Positions 45,628 through 58,344 of a stretch of DNA of 64,000 bases are shown one piece after another (position 1 is the first letter of the stretch; every line of letters begins with the position of its first letter). Below the pieces are notes generated by a model that did not search any database, was not told the origin of the DNA, and worked only from the letters and a program-made list of their open reading frames with translations. The position numbers were made by a program, and so were the translations under genes. Origin of the DNA: Apoda limacodes (Eukaryota; Arthropoda; Insecta; Lepidoptera; Limacodidae). The stretch covers positions 10,322,501 through 10,386,500 of the forward strand of contig OX291556.1 in the NCBI GenBank assembly GCA_946406115.1, in the 5' to 3' direction.

Positions 45628-45850
45628 CTCGCAGCCTAGTTGGTTGTGTGGCCGACTGGTGTGCAGAGGGTGTGGGTTCAATTCCTGCACTGGACACACA
45701 TTTGTGTTTGTCTTGAGTCTGGGTGTACTTATGTATAATATGTATGTATTTACAAAAAAAAGTTATATATATGTATTTAAGTATATCCGTTGTCTCGTAC
45801 CCATAACACAAGCTTTGCTTACTTTGGGGCCAGACGGCGCAAAAATATAT
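45628..45850 (+). repeat. tRNA-derived SINE, near full length
   Basis: CTCGCAGCCTAGTTGGTTGT (A-box region), GGGTTCAATTCCTGCACTGG (B box), TTTGTCTTGAGTCTGGGTGT, then CATAACACAAGCTTTGCTTA and GGCCAGACGGCGC, ending in an ATT trinucleotide run (45850-45873). Forward counterpart of 55741-55990. Confidence 0.85.
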
Positions 45851-45867
45851 TTATTATTATTATTATT

Positions 45868-46012
45868 ATTATTTATGTATGAATTGTATATGTTTACAAA
45901 AAAAAGTAATAAATTTGTATTTGTATCCGCTGTCTGATATCCATAACACAAGCTTTGCTTACTTCGGGGCCCAATGATGCTGTGTGTAATACCCAAAAAT
46001 ATTTAATAAAGT
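45868..46012 (+). repeat. SINE, 5'-truncated, directly after the previous one
   Basis: ATTTGTATTTGTATCCGCTG, CATAACACAAGCTTTGCTTA, GGGGCCCAATGATGCTGTGT. The head is absent. Confidence 0.75.
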
Positions 46013-46078
46013 TCTTTATTTATATACTTGTGGTCATATTAATTTAAAAAAATATGGATATTTGATAGAAATCTGTTA

Positions 46079-46400
46079 TTTTTTTACACCACTAAGGTGG
46101 TAAGCAAGCTAACGGTCCGCCTGATGGTAAGCCTGGAAAATGTCTATACCTACATTTATGAATCTAAATGGTTACGCAGGTATTGTTCGGGCCTAGATGT
46201 GCTTCCTCCCTCGAACGGTTAAATTGTGGAATGAGGTCTCTTCAGAGCTTTTCTCTATAAAGAGTCGACAATGCGCGAAAGTTATGTTACTGGTGTTGCA
46301 AGCGTCTATAGGAAAAGAAAATTTATTATTAGACTACGGTAACCGCTTTACATCAGGTGGGCCGTAGACGTGTTACCACCTAGATGGGGTAAAAAAACAC
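46079..46400 (+). mobile_element. Two CR1/Jockey LINE tails in inverted orientation
   Basis: 46079-46135 is a reverse tail (ACACCACTAAGGTGGTAAGC, GGTCCGCCTGATGGTAAGC). 46195-46400 is a forward copy. It contains CTTCCTCCCTCGAACGGTTA and TGGAATGAGG (the end of the coding region), GTGTTGCAAGCGTCTATAGG and TTACCACCTAGATGGGGTAA. A 20-base A/T-rich insertion splits the forward copy at 46312-46332. Confidence 0.75.
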
Positions 46401-47111
46401 ATGGGGAAAAGGTTTCCACAAGCCTTTATTTATTTTTTATTTTAATTTTTTAACAAGTCTGCGCGGCAGCAAAGAATGTCTTAAGGTAACTGTATTATGA
46501 CGATGGTCCATTGGTAGTTCTGAATCGATGTAACATATATGAACAAGTCATATGGATGTAATGAAATCGAATGGATGGACTGAACGAAAATGAAGAAACT
46601 ATTTTGATACTGAGCTACGAAACCCTACAAACCGGTCTATCTATTTTACGTCTACGTGTTTAGTTTAGAATTTAATTACAGTGATTGTTTGGGAAATCAC
46701 TTACCTAATTAGGGTTACGTTGGTTCCATCACTCGGCGTGGCGCAGACGTGTGGTAAACGAGATGCATTTCTTTGACTCCTCGTTTCCACTTCACCTGAC
46801 GCCCTCTTTGTTTACCTTCATACTTGTTTCTGTTAACGTGACCATTAACGATGTTTACTTTGTACTAGTTCCGTGCTTTTCAAGTGTCTAATTCAAGGAA
46901 ATTTTAATTTTGCTTTGATATTAAAAAGATATTTTCTACACATTAAGACAGTCAGCTGCATTTTCATTTTTCTTTGATACGCATCCAATTTTTATTTTTT
47001 TATCCTTAATAGGGTACGAGGGTGGCACGATCGATTATACCGAAAAGATTAGGTACTTCTCAGCATAAACCTTTGACTCACAAGCCACTAATTGTTTGAT
47101 AATTTTGGCTT
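46401..47111. other. Non-coding stretch
   Basis: No gene or clear repeat recognised. Confidence 0.4.
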
Positions 47112-47404
47112 TTTTAGGATTCCGTACCCAAAGGGTAATTAGCGGTACCCTATTACTAAGACTTCGCTGTCCGTCCGTCCGTCCGTCTGTCACCAGGCTG
47201 TATCTCATGAACAGTGATAGTAATACAGTTGAAATTTTCACAAAAAATGTATTTCTGTTGCCGCTATAACATCAAATACTAAAAAACACAATAAAATAAA
47301 TATTTAAGGGGGCTCCCATACAACAAATGTGATTTTTTTTGCCGTTTTTATACATTATAGTACGGAACTCTTCGTGCACGAGTCCGACTCGTACTTGGCC
47401 GATT
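47112..47404 (+). repeat. Dispersed repeat family A, copy 4, internally deleted
   Basis: AGGATTCCGTACCCAAAGGG to GTCCGACTCGTACTTGGCCG. Only one GGGGGCTCCCATA block is present, so the internal duplication is absent or was removed, making it about 150 bp shorter. Confidence 0.75.
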
Positions 47405-48775
47405 GTTTTTGTTTTCCTGTAGATTATCATAATGATAATTTTCATCCCAAATAGCATTTACTCTATAGATTACTCTATAATAAAAATATTTAGATCCTTT
47501 TACAACGTAGGAGATTTGCTCGAATAATTAATGCATCGGGTCATAAATCCATTTGTTGTACGCCAGACCAGTAATCGTCAGAATGATATCAGCAGTTTCG
47601 TGGTCCAACAATGTGGGCTGCCTATAAATATCTTTATAACCCTCTGCACTAATTGGTTTTAATCGTATATTGTGTTGTGTACATGTGTTCTTAGTAGCAA
47701 TTTTTAGCAATGTTTGTGCTTTCTTCTGCACGGTAATATAACATATCTAATTGGTATTATTTAGTGTTATTTTTTTTTGTTTTGGTGTTTCCACAATTCA
47801 CTCAATTTTGTGGCACTGCGTGTTACCAGCCAGCGTGTCGCCTGTGACAATGACTCTGGATAATAGTCACATAGAAAAAATCTAACTTGCTAGCTGCAAC
47901 ACCGCAAGGATTCAAGAATTTTAACGCGTTGTATAGTTGCATACCCAAACCAACTTTTTGGTTTAGGTTAGACCCAGGTCTTCGCCCATCGCCCGAAACC
48001 AGACCAATTACCAGGACTAGTTTTTTAGAGATCTTTTAAAAGTTTTCAGTCAAACATCGCGGTACCACGATTACTAATATAATAGCAAGATATTTATAAA
48101 TTGATTGAAATATTTATGTATTTTTCTATACAATTTAACCACTTCTAGATATAATGAAGGTACTGATCAAATCCTGAATCTGTACAAAAGGTGTTATATA
48201 GTACAAGTAAAAGAAAAATCCAAAAAAAAAATTCTGATTCTACAAACTTTTAAATAATCATTTTCAAAACTACTTCTAAGGTCTTTTTCTTATGGGCTAT
48301 GGTCATCAAGCATGCCGGTGCTTGGGTCAGGCGGGGTAGCGCGCAGGGTCTTTTGGTCGCGTGAGACTCCTCGCCGGATGCAGACAGGAAGGAAGCTCCT
48401 AGTTGCCAGCCTGCTCCCCTCCGAGCTATTTTAGAGTTCATTCATGCTCTATTCTATAGCTTCGATTTAAACGCACACATGCAATGCGCCTGCGACTTAA
48501 AAATCGCAACAATCAGCATCGACTGCGTTCCATCGTGGCCGCCTCAGTAACTGTCATTCGGAGTCTGAAAACAGTTTTGGCCCTGAACTAAGATAAATGG
48601 GTTAGCTTGTATGATTTGTTATATTTACTCTAGAGTAAATTATGTTATCTGTGCTAATATCTATGTTGATACAAGTATGTCAGTCAGTAAGAAGACTATT
48701 CATGATTTATTCATTAATATTATTACTTATTTAATTTTGAAATCTAAATTATATTATGGTTGGTTCTAAGGTACT
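47405..48775. other. Non-coding stretch with two odd blocks
   Basis: A 67-codon reverse frame (47528-47731) containing PTLLDHETADIILTITGLAY is unassigned. 48290-48440 is GC-rich against an AT-rich background and unassigned (reverse frame 48250-48441). No gene is claimed. Confidence 0.35.
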
Positions 48776-49230
48776 TTAGAGTTCACACGATTTTTCACTG
48801 CAAGTTGAAGTTTGTATGTATTATTGTTTTTACGATAGAGCAAAACAACGAAAATGTGTTTCTTGTATGAGGACTCGTTCCTGTTATTTATTGCTAGATG
48901 GCGTTGTACCTGTAATTTAAAATGATAAAAGTTCCGGCCCGTCTCACACTTGGCCGATTTGTTGTTATACTTTAGAGCACACACTATTTTTCACTGCAAG
49001 TTTGAAGCTTGTATGTATTATTCTTTTTACGATATATGTGTTACTTGTATGGGGACCCCATTTATATTTTAAATTTTTAACTTCATATTATTTGTTAAGG
49101 ATTATCCGCCATTATACCACATATTCCGTGAAAAATTCAGGCTTCTACCTATTTCGGTAGGTAGGTACAGATGGAGAGACAGACAGACAGACAGCGTAGG
49201 CTAGGACCCTCTGGGTACGGGACTCTAAAA
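48776..49230. repeat. Composite dispersed repeat with direct duplication
   Basis: 48776-48843 and 48971-49035 are diverged direct copies (TTTTTCACTGCAAGTT...GTATGTATTATT). 48930-48960 has GGCCCGTCTCACACTTGGCC and 49180-49230 has GACAGACAGACAGCGTAGGC then GGGTACGGGACTC, recalling the edges of GGGTTCC-type repeats. Confidence 0.5.
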
Positions 49231-50033
49231 ATAATAATTTCAAAACAAGTTATACACTTACATATTAAACACATAATTATGCACAAGATTTTGGAGAAAT
49301 ACTTTACTTACCTCAGTCCAAATTAGTGCATCATTGATCTAGATTTTATTTTATTATTTATAAGTTCGTAACATAGCATTACTGAGTGCGCGCGAGGTGC
49401 AGTAAGATATACGCATATAGGCAAGTTCTGCGTGTCTCCTTTATTCACGGTCACGTAAGTAGATACCACTTACTTTATTAAGATCATAAAAGTCTGTCTG
49501 TCACGCACCGAGCAGCTGAAACTTTTCGCCAGTTATCTCTACTACCTAACTAATATTGAAAAGTAGGTATGCAAAGTTATCTCTACTACCTACCTAATAT
49601 TGAAAAGTAGGTATGCAAAGTAAGTGAGTTGGTATTGTTTTAATGCTTTAATATTAGACACTAACAATTCTATTTGATTTAAAATATATAGCCCATTCAT
49701 TGAGGAGGGAAGATAAGACTTTTTTTTTTTATACTACTAAAGTGGCAAACAAGCATGCGGCCTATGTAATATTTAGTTGTAACCGTATCCTTTGGATGCA
49801 TTGTAACACTAAGGACTAGCCCGGGTTAGTGATCGTTGCTAAGGCAAACTTATATTACCAAGACTACTTAGAACAGTCGAAGCACCCTGTTAATAATAAA
49901 AAAAACATGCGGCATTTTCTGGAAGCTTACTCACTCACTTTCAATTTCTATTATACATACTCGTACATAAATACGAAACAGCGCGTAGGTGCGTAAGCCA
50001 GACTCGCACTCGACTGATTTTTAGAGTCCGTAG
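49231..50033. other. Non-coding stretch with 44-bp duplication and LINE tail
   Basis: 49531-49574 and 49575-49618 are a tandem 44-base duplication (AGTTATCTCTACTACCTA..., one visible difference). 49720-49765 is a reverse LINE tail (TATACTACTAAAGTGGCAAA). Confidence 0.6.
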
Positions 50034-50705
50034 TCAACAAGGAACCCTTATAGTTTCGCCATGTCCGTCCATCCGTCCGTCTGTCGGCGGCTTAGTTCAA
50101 AAACTACTAATACGAGAAAGTTGCAATGTGGCGGGGATATACGCATTGATCAAGTCGACAAAGTGGTAGAATAAAATCTTTGAAAAAAAAATTTTTTTTG
50201 GTTACCTCCCCTACACGTGAAGAGGGGATGTAATTTTTGTTTTCTCGTCTACCCCATCGTGTGGGTTATCGTTGGATAGAAATTACAAAAACATTGCTGG
50301 TATGCAATGATCATTTTTAGATTTAGGGCTCCGTTTGCGAAACATTTAGCTTTAAAGTACTAATTTTTGTTAAAGTCAAGTGTCCCCCCCCTCTACCAGT
50401 GAAAATGTATAGTATTTGGAAATGTAAAAAAAATTACTTGGTATAGTGCATATAATGAATTTGAAAGGAAAACTATCACGGGTAAGTAAACTTTACAGGC
50501 TAACGAGTAATAGTCGACCAAGTTATAAAATGTACTTACGTAGTGAAATTTCCGTACAAATTCCATTAAAAGTTTCTTAAATGATGTAGGTACATCTGTA
50601 AAACAGGTATAAACGCTTGAAATATTTACAGAATATTTAGTTTTATGTTCACTTTAAAAATAAATTAAATTAAAATAAAACATGGCCGATTTTTTTTTTA
50701 CTTTA
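50034..50705 (+). repeat. Dispersed repeat family F
   Basis: AGAGTCCGTAGTCAACAAGG, CCATGTCCGTCCATCCGTCC, two AGGGGATGTAATTTTTG-type and CAAGTGTCCCCCCCCTCTAC blocks, then ACATGGCCGATTTTTTT. Edges resemble family A, but the interior differs. It fits my memory of a long moth dispersed repeat; class unknown. Fragments of the same edge lie at 56732-56760 and 61240-61270 (TTTTTAGGGTTCCGT). Confidence 0.6.
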
Positions 50706-51612
50706 TGGCATTCGATGCACGCAGTCTACAAACTGTACAGCTACTTTAGCTAGTTGGTAAAAGAAACTTATATTTAAAATGAATTAACATAAAATTATTT
50801 TATATTTTTACATATTTTTTTCTAGTTTAAATTAATGTTTTGTGTGTGCGCTTTTGAAAATTCGGTGAATATGACTAGTAAGAGAATTCAGCATTGCAAA
50901 AAATTAAATTAAATTCCAAGTAAGACATTAAGAAGCTTACTTAGGACATAGTTAAAACTATTAGTTAGCAATGACTATTAATCCGGCCCTAGCAAGGAGC
51001 AGAGTAGTAACTTACGCGGGTTGAAACACTGGGAACAGTTGCTTTGGGTTATATACTTAAAGTTATTTATTAAAGGCAAAAAGTATTTATTTCGGTACCA
51101 TACATTAATTTGAGTATTTCCGTAGAAAGGGTAGAATTGATGCGTACAGACCATTTCCGTTTGTGATTGGCCTCTAGTGGTACTCATACCATTTCGTTGT
51201 TGCATTCGTTTGAGTCTATAGGAATTCGATCACCGGTCCCCCATGCGCGGTTGGCTGCAGCGGGAAATGGATGACGGCTATCGGAAGTACGCCAAATCAG
51301 TGATCATTGTAATGTATGTGTGAACTAAAAAAATGAAATTTGGTCTCGATTTCCTAAATAAACATTATAAGCAGGTACGCTACCTGCAACTTTGTCTGCA
51401 TGAAAAGTGATTTTTTGTAGTTAGCTTATTCTACCTACCTGCTACCTAGTTTCAAGCTACCTAACTGTCAAATTTTATTCAAATCGGTTAGGTATTTGAG
51501 CAATGGAAACAGAAACTCAAATGCATATTGTATATACATAATCCATATTCTTATATATTTAAATAAAGAATATTATAATTGCTACTTCTTACATAAATGA
51601 GATTTATGACCT
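50706..51612. other. Non-coding stretch
   Basis: 51230-51305 is GC-richer and can be read as a short open stretch (MRGWLQREMDDGYRKY), but splice phases do not fit the upstream exons. No gene claimed. Confidence 0.35.
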
Positions 51613-51975
51613 TTTCACGCTTAATCCGATTAACCGATTAGATGAACTTACGCATGGAGATAGTTTGAGACCCGTGGAAGGACTACTTAAAAACGTCAAG
51701 TGTGAGTTGGTTTTTTTCTATAATTAAGGAGTTGCCGTTGCAATCCTGCAATAACAACCGAATTTAAAGCGGGTGAATCTTCTTCACGATTAAACCGCTT
51801 TACCGATTTATATTAAATCTAGCATGGACATAGTTTGAGACCAGTAGAAAGACATAGACTACTTAAAAAACGTCAAATGTGAGTCAATTTTTTTGCAAGA
51901 GTTGCCCTTGAAATCATACACCGAAAACCGAATTTAGGGCGGGTGGAACCGCGGGAAAAAGCTAGTAATAAATAA
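51613..51975 (+). repeat. Dispersed repeat family G, tandemly doubled
   Basis: Two diverged units of about 170 bases (51613-51777 and 51778-51950) share CATAGTTTGAGACC, CTACTTAAAAA.CGTCAA.T, GAGTTGCC and ACCGAATTTA.GGCGGGTG. It ends GGAAAAAGCTAGTAA. Confidence 0.65.
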
Positions 51976-53497
51976 GTCGAAACGTTAAAAGTCAAAGGTT
52001 TGTGTTTTGAAAATGGCACTATGAACTAAACCATTAATTTATAATGCCATTTTGAACCTAGTAGTATTTGTAAAAAAATCTCACATAAATTTAAATAAAT
52101 TATTCGTACAATCATCGGAGCAAAACTTCTAAAACAATATGCTATTATGGCGTATGTAGTAGCGGAACCAAATCAGAACGAACGGTCAACGCTGCCGCCG
52201 CGTCAGGTGTAATCATGAATATTCTAAATAATTCAAACCGCCGACCTTTGTGCAGTATAATAACTCCAGTTATGTCAGTTCAGTTATGTAAAGAATAATT
52301 TAGCATATTTTAGAGTCGGTAAAATTTGAGGAATATTTTCACACGAGAACTTTCTTTGAGCGCTATAATCATGAGTTCAGTAGGTACGCAACAATTAGAC
52401 GCGTAATTGGAATATGCGGAGACGTCGACGCAGCCCTTCCATTAGCTAATCAACGCTGATTCTCTTTGTTTATTTTTAGTGTCTAATGAATAATGTAATG
52501 CATTCGTAGAAAAAGTAATCCTTTCTATACGACCATAATATTATATTGAAGTTTATTACTGGTTGCATGTTTCTGTAGACGCACATTTTTGAAATTCACT
52601 TTGCACAAAGAGGAAAATAAAAATATCAATTTGCGGCGCTAGTGGACTTCGTCTCGAGATTGCCCAGATATTGGATGGGTAACCGCCTAGTGACACATTC
52701 TTTGTTTTGTTTGTGTTCATAATTTACATAAATTGTGGGACAGAGTGTGCGCGAGTCTGTCTCACACTTGACCGATTTTTAAAAGGGTGTCCTTCTGCGT
52801 CAAACCTTTAAAGTCAATCAGATGGAGTTCGAGTGACAAAGCAAATTGAATAGCCTCTGTCTAAAGAAGCATCGCTTTAACAAATTGAACAAAACAAAAC
52901 CTTGTGCTAAAAAAAACATTTTCGCGAGTTATATTGACATGACCCTCATTGGTTAACATAACTTAAGAGGTCTATTTTTAGCTGGAGATAATTAATATGA
53001 ATGTCCCTTTGTCACTTCTGATGACAAGCTATCTAAATGTAAAATAGCATCAATTAAGTGCCAGACGTCTTAATTTCCTAGACGAAACACTTCAGGTTCC
53101 TTTGTGAAGTGCATCACAGATCACAGGCATTTCCTGATGTGAGCACGTGCTCTAACAACTAATTTAAAGAAATAATTACTAATCTAGTATTGGACAAAGC
53201 ACCCAGAAAGTTTATGGGTAATTATTGATAATGGTAAAAGCATGGTATAACATGCATGCTATAACTTATGTAGTCTAAGAATAACTACTTGTCTAGTTAT
53301 ATAGTTACAATGGGCCGCAAAGAAAGCGGGTCGGTAACAAAAACCTCAAAAACTTCCTTTATATTGAAGCTAGCTTTTTGATTATATAAAGACTGATTTA
53401 TAGACAATTTTAAAGTGCTGAAATCGAAGTCATAAAAGTTGCGGATTATAAAGTTTATTTTAAATCAACATTAGTAAAGTAAAAATTACAATTTTTA
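51976..53497. other. Putative intron 2, unique-looking sequence
   Basis: 52140-52260 and 52380-52460 are GC-richer patches with TAAT-type strings and no repeat match in the window. 52740-52785 is a scrap of a GGCCGATTTTT-type repeat end. No coding exon is supported. Confidence 0.35.
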
Positions 53498-53875
53498 ACT
53501 TCTCTTGGGAAGTTATTGTAATAGGTCCAAAAATCGAAATCGATATTTTTGTGTTTTCTTTACGTTTCATGACTCGGAGAATCATTTGCAATCATTTTTA
53601 GAGTGATGTCTGTGTGTGTGATTTATTAGCCGTCGGTCCAATACGTGTGTGTGTGTGTGTGTGTGTATGTATGTGTACTTTTTTTCTGCTCGGTTTTCTC
53701 AAAAACTACTGGACCGAATTGTTTGATGACCATATCAATCGATACGCCACGTCATGACTTAGATCTGAAAAGAGTCTGAAAAAAAATCGGTCCAGCGGTT
53801 CATTTTTTGTCGGAACATTAAAAAAAAAATCCCAAGAGAATTTGCTTGTACGGTACTTGCTGTCGAACCTATTTT
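53498..53875 (+). repeat. Dispersed repeat family E with (GT)n
   Basis: TAACTTCTCTTGGGAAGTTA, ATCATTTTTAGAGTGATGTC, (GT)n at 53646-53668, then ACCATATCAATCGATACGCC and AATCGGTCCAGCGGTTCA. Uninterrupted counterpart of 11612-11940. Confidence 0.7.
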
Positions 53876-55740
53876 TTTATTTTAGGAGTAAGTGCCCTGT
53901 TTTTAATTGAATTTGATCACAATAATGAATTTCTTCACAAATGTGTAGTTGGTTGAGAGTATGTTTTACGCACTTAGCCTCTTATTGGGCCTTTCTATTA
54001 CGTCGGTAACCAAATTGCCTATCGTTGGTTACTCCAACCATTTCAGCTCTGACCCGAAGGTTTCCGGTATCAAGGTTTCCGGACTGTTCAGAAACTTTGA
54101 AAGCAAAACACAAAAATAGAGCTATCCTTAAGCTATAAATACTTTTAATGAAAAATTATTTGAACAAAGTCAAACGTTTTTCAGATATCTGCAATAATTC
54201 TCATAACCCTACTGAATGCGTAAACAACACGCACGTTAGTCGCGTTATTTGTTTACGCTAGTGTAAACTCGCATTATTTACTTACCTACTCGCGTCAGCA
54301 TATTTTTCAATTATGTTAGAAAATGATAAAAATATGTTATATTAAATTTGATAAAGATTTATTGTTGATTTCATTGTAGACACATAAGAGTACGTCGCGA
54401 CGTCGCCAGCTAATTCCTATTTCCTCATTACGTGGTCGGTGGCCGCCCGCGAGATGCACTGTTAGCGCCGTTGCGCATGCGAGTTCATTCATTCTTGCTC
54501 TCCTTTCCCCACATACCGCAGCCCTTTGGACCAGTACCCCTCTGCGCATAATCCCCCACAGCTCCATCCGCTTCTAACTAAATTGCCGCGAATGCACTCT
54601 CTTCTCCAACTCTGAAGTGTTTGATTTATTATCCGTTTATTGGACTCTTAGCAATTGTCGCGTAAACCATATATGGTACATCCTTTAGTTGTAAAACGGA
54701 TAGCTATCCATGACATCATCTAACTGTTATAAAATAATCATAAAGTCAATTTTACGATTAAATGTTTCATCAAATACCTACCTAAATATTTGGCTGGTTA
54801 AGGCAGAGCACAGAGAAGTGCCTTCGAGTGATCTGGAGTGCTCTCGAGGTGGAGTGGAGCAGTGTTGGCGGGACGTGCCTGGTGAGCCCAATTTGCTTCG
54901 CATTATCCAATTGTCGGAGCCAAATGGTTGGCGTGGGCTAACGCGTGACCTGCATGCATATTTTGGGTCATATGCGATATTGAATCTACCACATTTAAAC
55001 TAACTTCTGCCTAGCTAACTATATCTACGTGTCTTTAAGGTCCTATTTGGAAATGGCACAGGGGTCCGAGATACCCTCAAACGAATTTAAGGGTTGCGTA
55101 AAATGAGAGTTACTGCAGAAACCCTCTGATCCTATATTGTTCAATAATTATTTTGTTGAAAGTATGTATAAATCTCTTTTGTTAGAAAAGATTTTTAGAA
55201 CTTAAGAACTCAAATTTTCAACTTTAAAGCCAATAATAACTCACAAAATTTACAATTAGTTTCGAGAAAAAGTTATCTTAAAACCTTATATGCATATTTT
55301 AGTAATTAACGACTGTGTTAAGAATGTCGTTTTAAATATAGATATTATACATAGACATTCTTATTTATTCAATGGTAAACAAAGCTAAGTGGATAAAGAC
55401 AGTTTGTTCTCTTTACTATTTTATTTTTTTAGTTCAGTTTATCTTGAACAAAACATGGCAACATTTCTATTACATACCTACCTAACTTAAGTCGCTAATA
55501 AACAATTTGTGAAATCAATGTGGGCTATCGTAAAGTTTATCTGCTTAGGGTCAATAGCAGCCACCCACGGAAGATGCTTTTTGGTGTCGCAGTAGCGCCT
55601 CTCTAGTCAAATTTGTTTTACTAGTGATAACTACCGGTTTTATTAATATTTTTGCGTCAGCAGAGCAATGGATTTTAACATTTGACTGGCAAGCAAAATA
55701 CTTATACCGATAACTCAGTCAGGCGTTATTTATAAATAAA
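53876..55740. other. Putative intron 2, with weak exon candidate
   Basis: 54390-54560 is GC-rich and unassigned. 54803-54881 is GC-rich and open, contains LECSRGGVEQCWRDVP and is followed by a good donor (G/GTGAGC at 54881/54882), but the acceptor is poor and the cysteine spacing does not match well. I leave it as a weak candidate for a third exon. Confidence 0.3.
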
Positions 55741-55990
55741 TAAAAAAAAACGCCATTACACACAGCGCCGTCTGGCCCCAAAGTAAGCAAGGCTTGTGTT
55801 ATGGATACCAGACAACGGATACAAATACATATATTACTTTTTTTTGTAAATACATACATACCATACATAATTACACCCAGACTCAAGACAAACACAATAT
55901 TTATTACATAAATGTTTGTCCTATGCGGGAATCGAACCCACACCCTCTGCACAGCAGTCGGCCACACTAACAACTAGGCTGCGAGGGAGT
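55741..55990 (-). repeat. tRNA-derived SINE, full length, reference copy
   Basis: On the reverse strand: CTCGCAGCCTAGTTGTTAGT (A box), GGGTTCGATTCCCGCATAGG (B box), TTGTCTTGAGTCTGGGTGTA, a central T/A-rich part with ATGTATGTATTTAC, CATAACACAAGCCTTGCTTA and CCAGACGGCGCTGTGTGTAA, ending in an A-rich tail at 55741-55750. RNA polymerase III boxes in the head and a conserved 3' half are typical of insect SINEs mobilised by a partner LINE. Target duplications are not clear. Confidence 0.85.
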
Positions 55991-56144
55991 CAAAGCGATT
56001 TATCCCACTGCAGGGGCACAGTCCTCTCCACCAAGAAGCAGGCTTAGGCCATAGGCCACCACGCTGTCTAAGTGCGTGTTGTCAGAAGTTTTCCAGGTAG
56101 TGGTCTCTTGAATGTCGAGTTTTCAACCCCCCCTTATGGCATCT
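55991..56144. repeat. Dispersed repeat scrap
   Basis: CAGTCCTCTCCACCAAGAAG, then CATAGGCCACCACGCTGTCT and AAGTGCGTGTTG. It resembles a common lepidopteran repeat with the phrase CCACCACGCTG; likely the 3' part of an RTE-type LINE. Confidence 0.4.
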
Positions 56145-56275
56145 GACATAGGCTAGACTGGAAAGCGTCAAGCGTGAGTTGATTTTTTTTTATATTTGAG
56201 GAGTTGCCGTTGAAATCCTACACCGATAACGGAATTAAGGGCGGCTGGAACCGCGTGCAGAAGCTAGTAGATTAT
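56145..56275 (+). repeat. Dispersed repeat family G, fragment
   Basis: GAGTTGCCGTTGAAATCCTA, CGGAATTAAGGGCGGCTGGA and AGAAGCTAGTAG: same order and end as 51778-51970. Confidence 0.6.
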
Positions 56276-58336
56276 ATAATACTATCACAAGTTTAGTGTA
56301 ACTGAGCCACGAACTTCTCATACCGATACACCGACCATAAAACGATAAAAATAAGAAAAGAGAGGAACTTACCTGCCCGAGCTATTTGAAAGATTTTTCA
56401 ATGCTGTTCTATAAATAATTATGCGGCTTATAGAAGTAAGTTTGTATCAGAGAGCTCCATGCACACAATGGCTGATATCTAGTCTCAACAGAAAGCAAAG
56501 TATACAGATACATTTACATTCCGTCTGAAATAAATAATATGATAAAATAATGAAAAAATAAGGCCAATCCAGAACCGGGCTTACGCACTGTGCATTCCGC
56601 ATTAACTCGCAGTTTCTAATGTACCTAACATGCTCTGCATTGGCAAAAAAGTTACAGCAAAGATGGAGACAAACTTTATTGGCATCAAAACATTTATCTT
56701 AAAGCTCTATTGGCTTTATGGTCTAATTTTTAGGGTTCCGTACGTCGGAACCCTCATAGGATCAATCGTGTGCCGACAGATTAATTTGAAATTCGTTGAG
56801 GGTAAATTTTTGGAGGATAAATCAAATAATTAACAAAAGGATTTTTTGCAAACTGTACCGAGTAACATATTAAATGAAAGGGCTTGTTGTGAGATTTTCA
56901 AATATATATTTTTTATAAATTAAAAAAAAATGTTTTAAAACATGATGAACGTTTGATGTAAATGAATCCGAAACTAACGACTGAGCCTAAAATTCTAGCC
57001 TCATAGAATGCAGATTACAGTGGCTGCCGAGAAATCATTGGACATGCATTGAAAAATCTCTAATCTCTTTTTTTTTTTAAGTTGCTTATAAATATTATTA
57101 AGAAATGTGTCCCCTAGTTTATAAAAACTATGCAAGTGTAACAGTCGCAGCAATTAAGCACGATATAATAGTAAGCACTTTCACATTGCATTGCATCCGG
57201 CGTGCGTTGGTGCTCCCAATTGGACTTCCGACCTTCCGAGCGCCGTTCCGAAATGCTACAACAACCGACGCGACGACAACGGCACGATATGTGGGGGGAG
57301 ACATATTGTTTTGTTATTATTGTGGCACGAGACAGGATGCTGGATAATTAAGCACTAATTTACTTATTTGTTTTATTAACTCTACTAATTAGATGATAAT
57401 TGATAACAAAAAAGTTTTTGTAGACAACGAGTCGTTCTGTTACTTTTAACAGCACTTCTTTTGTTTGTGGACTAAGAGGTTTTAAAGGCTCTAATTTCTA
57501 AGATCGTTGGTCGATCTTAAACTAGATCCTTAAACAATTTCTTCTACAATTATGAATTTGTTATATTTGTAATATTGCAATGGATATAATTGAGTTTACC
57601 ACAATCTCTCTCTGTATCAATCAAGTTGGTCGCGAAGATACTACCAGGAGCATAAGTTTTTATATTTGCCTGTATTATTCAATCCTGACTGTCCCTGGTC
57701 TACCATTTTACCTCTTATTACTGTGAAGCTTGTAAATTACGACTTATGGGACATAGAAAGCTACCTTAGTCCCAGATCAGTAGTCCTGTTTCAGCAGCAG
57801 TGTTGTGGCGACGGGCTTACACACAACCGGGGCCACGCTAGTCAGGACTAATGTAGTTGGTAAAAAAAGGCTAAACCACATTATGTTGTGTATGAGAATC
57901 CAGCCACTGTTCATCCTAGGGATGTAAATTTATATCTTTCTACCTAAAAAACCCAATATAATGAAATAGTTAAATAAAATTGTTGTACGTCATCATATTG
58001 TCAACTTCATCAATATTGGAATTGTGATATTTTTACCCAAAAATAATTTGACAAGCTTTATCCATTTGATTGGTTATAATAAATTGTGTCTGTGATCTGG
58101 GTTGGGCGTGGTGTTGTGACATGGCCGACGGAAGTCGTGTTAGCATCCGAGGGTCGGTTGCCTTCCGATAACTATGATGATGATGCGCACTGTTGAACAA
58201 CAAAAACCCTCTGCCGAAAATAATTTTCGTGTCAAATTTTTTGTATAGCTTATGAACAAATCAAAACATTTGCGCGCTTTGGGGACATCGTCGATATTTT
58301 GTTTATATGATTTTCATTTGATTTTAGTGTGTTTCA
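56276..58336. other. Putative intron 2
   Basis: 56732-56880 resembles the edge of repeat family F. 57190-57300 is GC-richer and unassigned. 58090-58190 (GGGCGTGGTGTTGTGACATG, ATGATGATGATG-like end) may be a LINE scrap. No gene supported. Confidence 0.35.
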
Positions 58337-58344
58337 CTCATAGA

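Noticed and set aside
51222..51300. Exon 3 of the receptor gene (reading with CAVGCSGKW)
   Set aside because: The only acceptor nearby (CTATAG at 51221) gives the wrong phase for that frame, and no donor fits.
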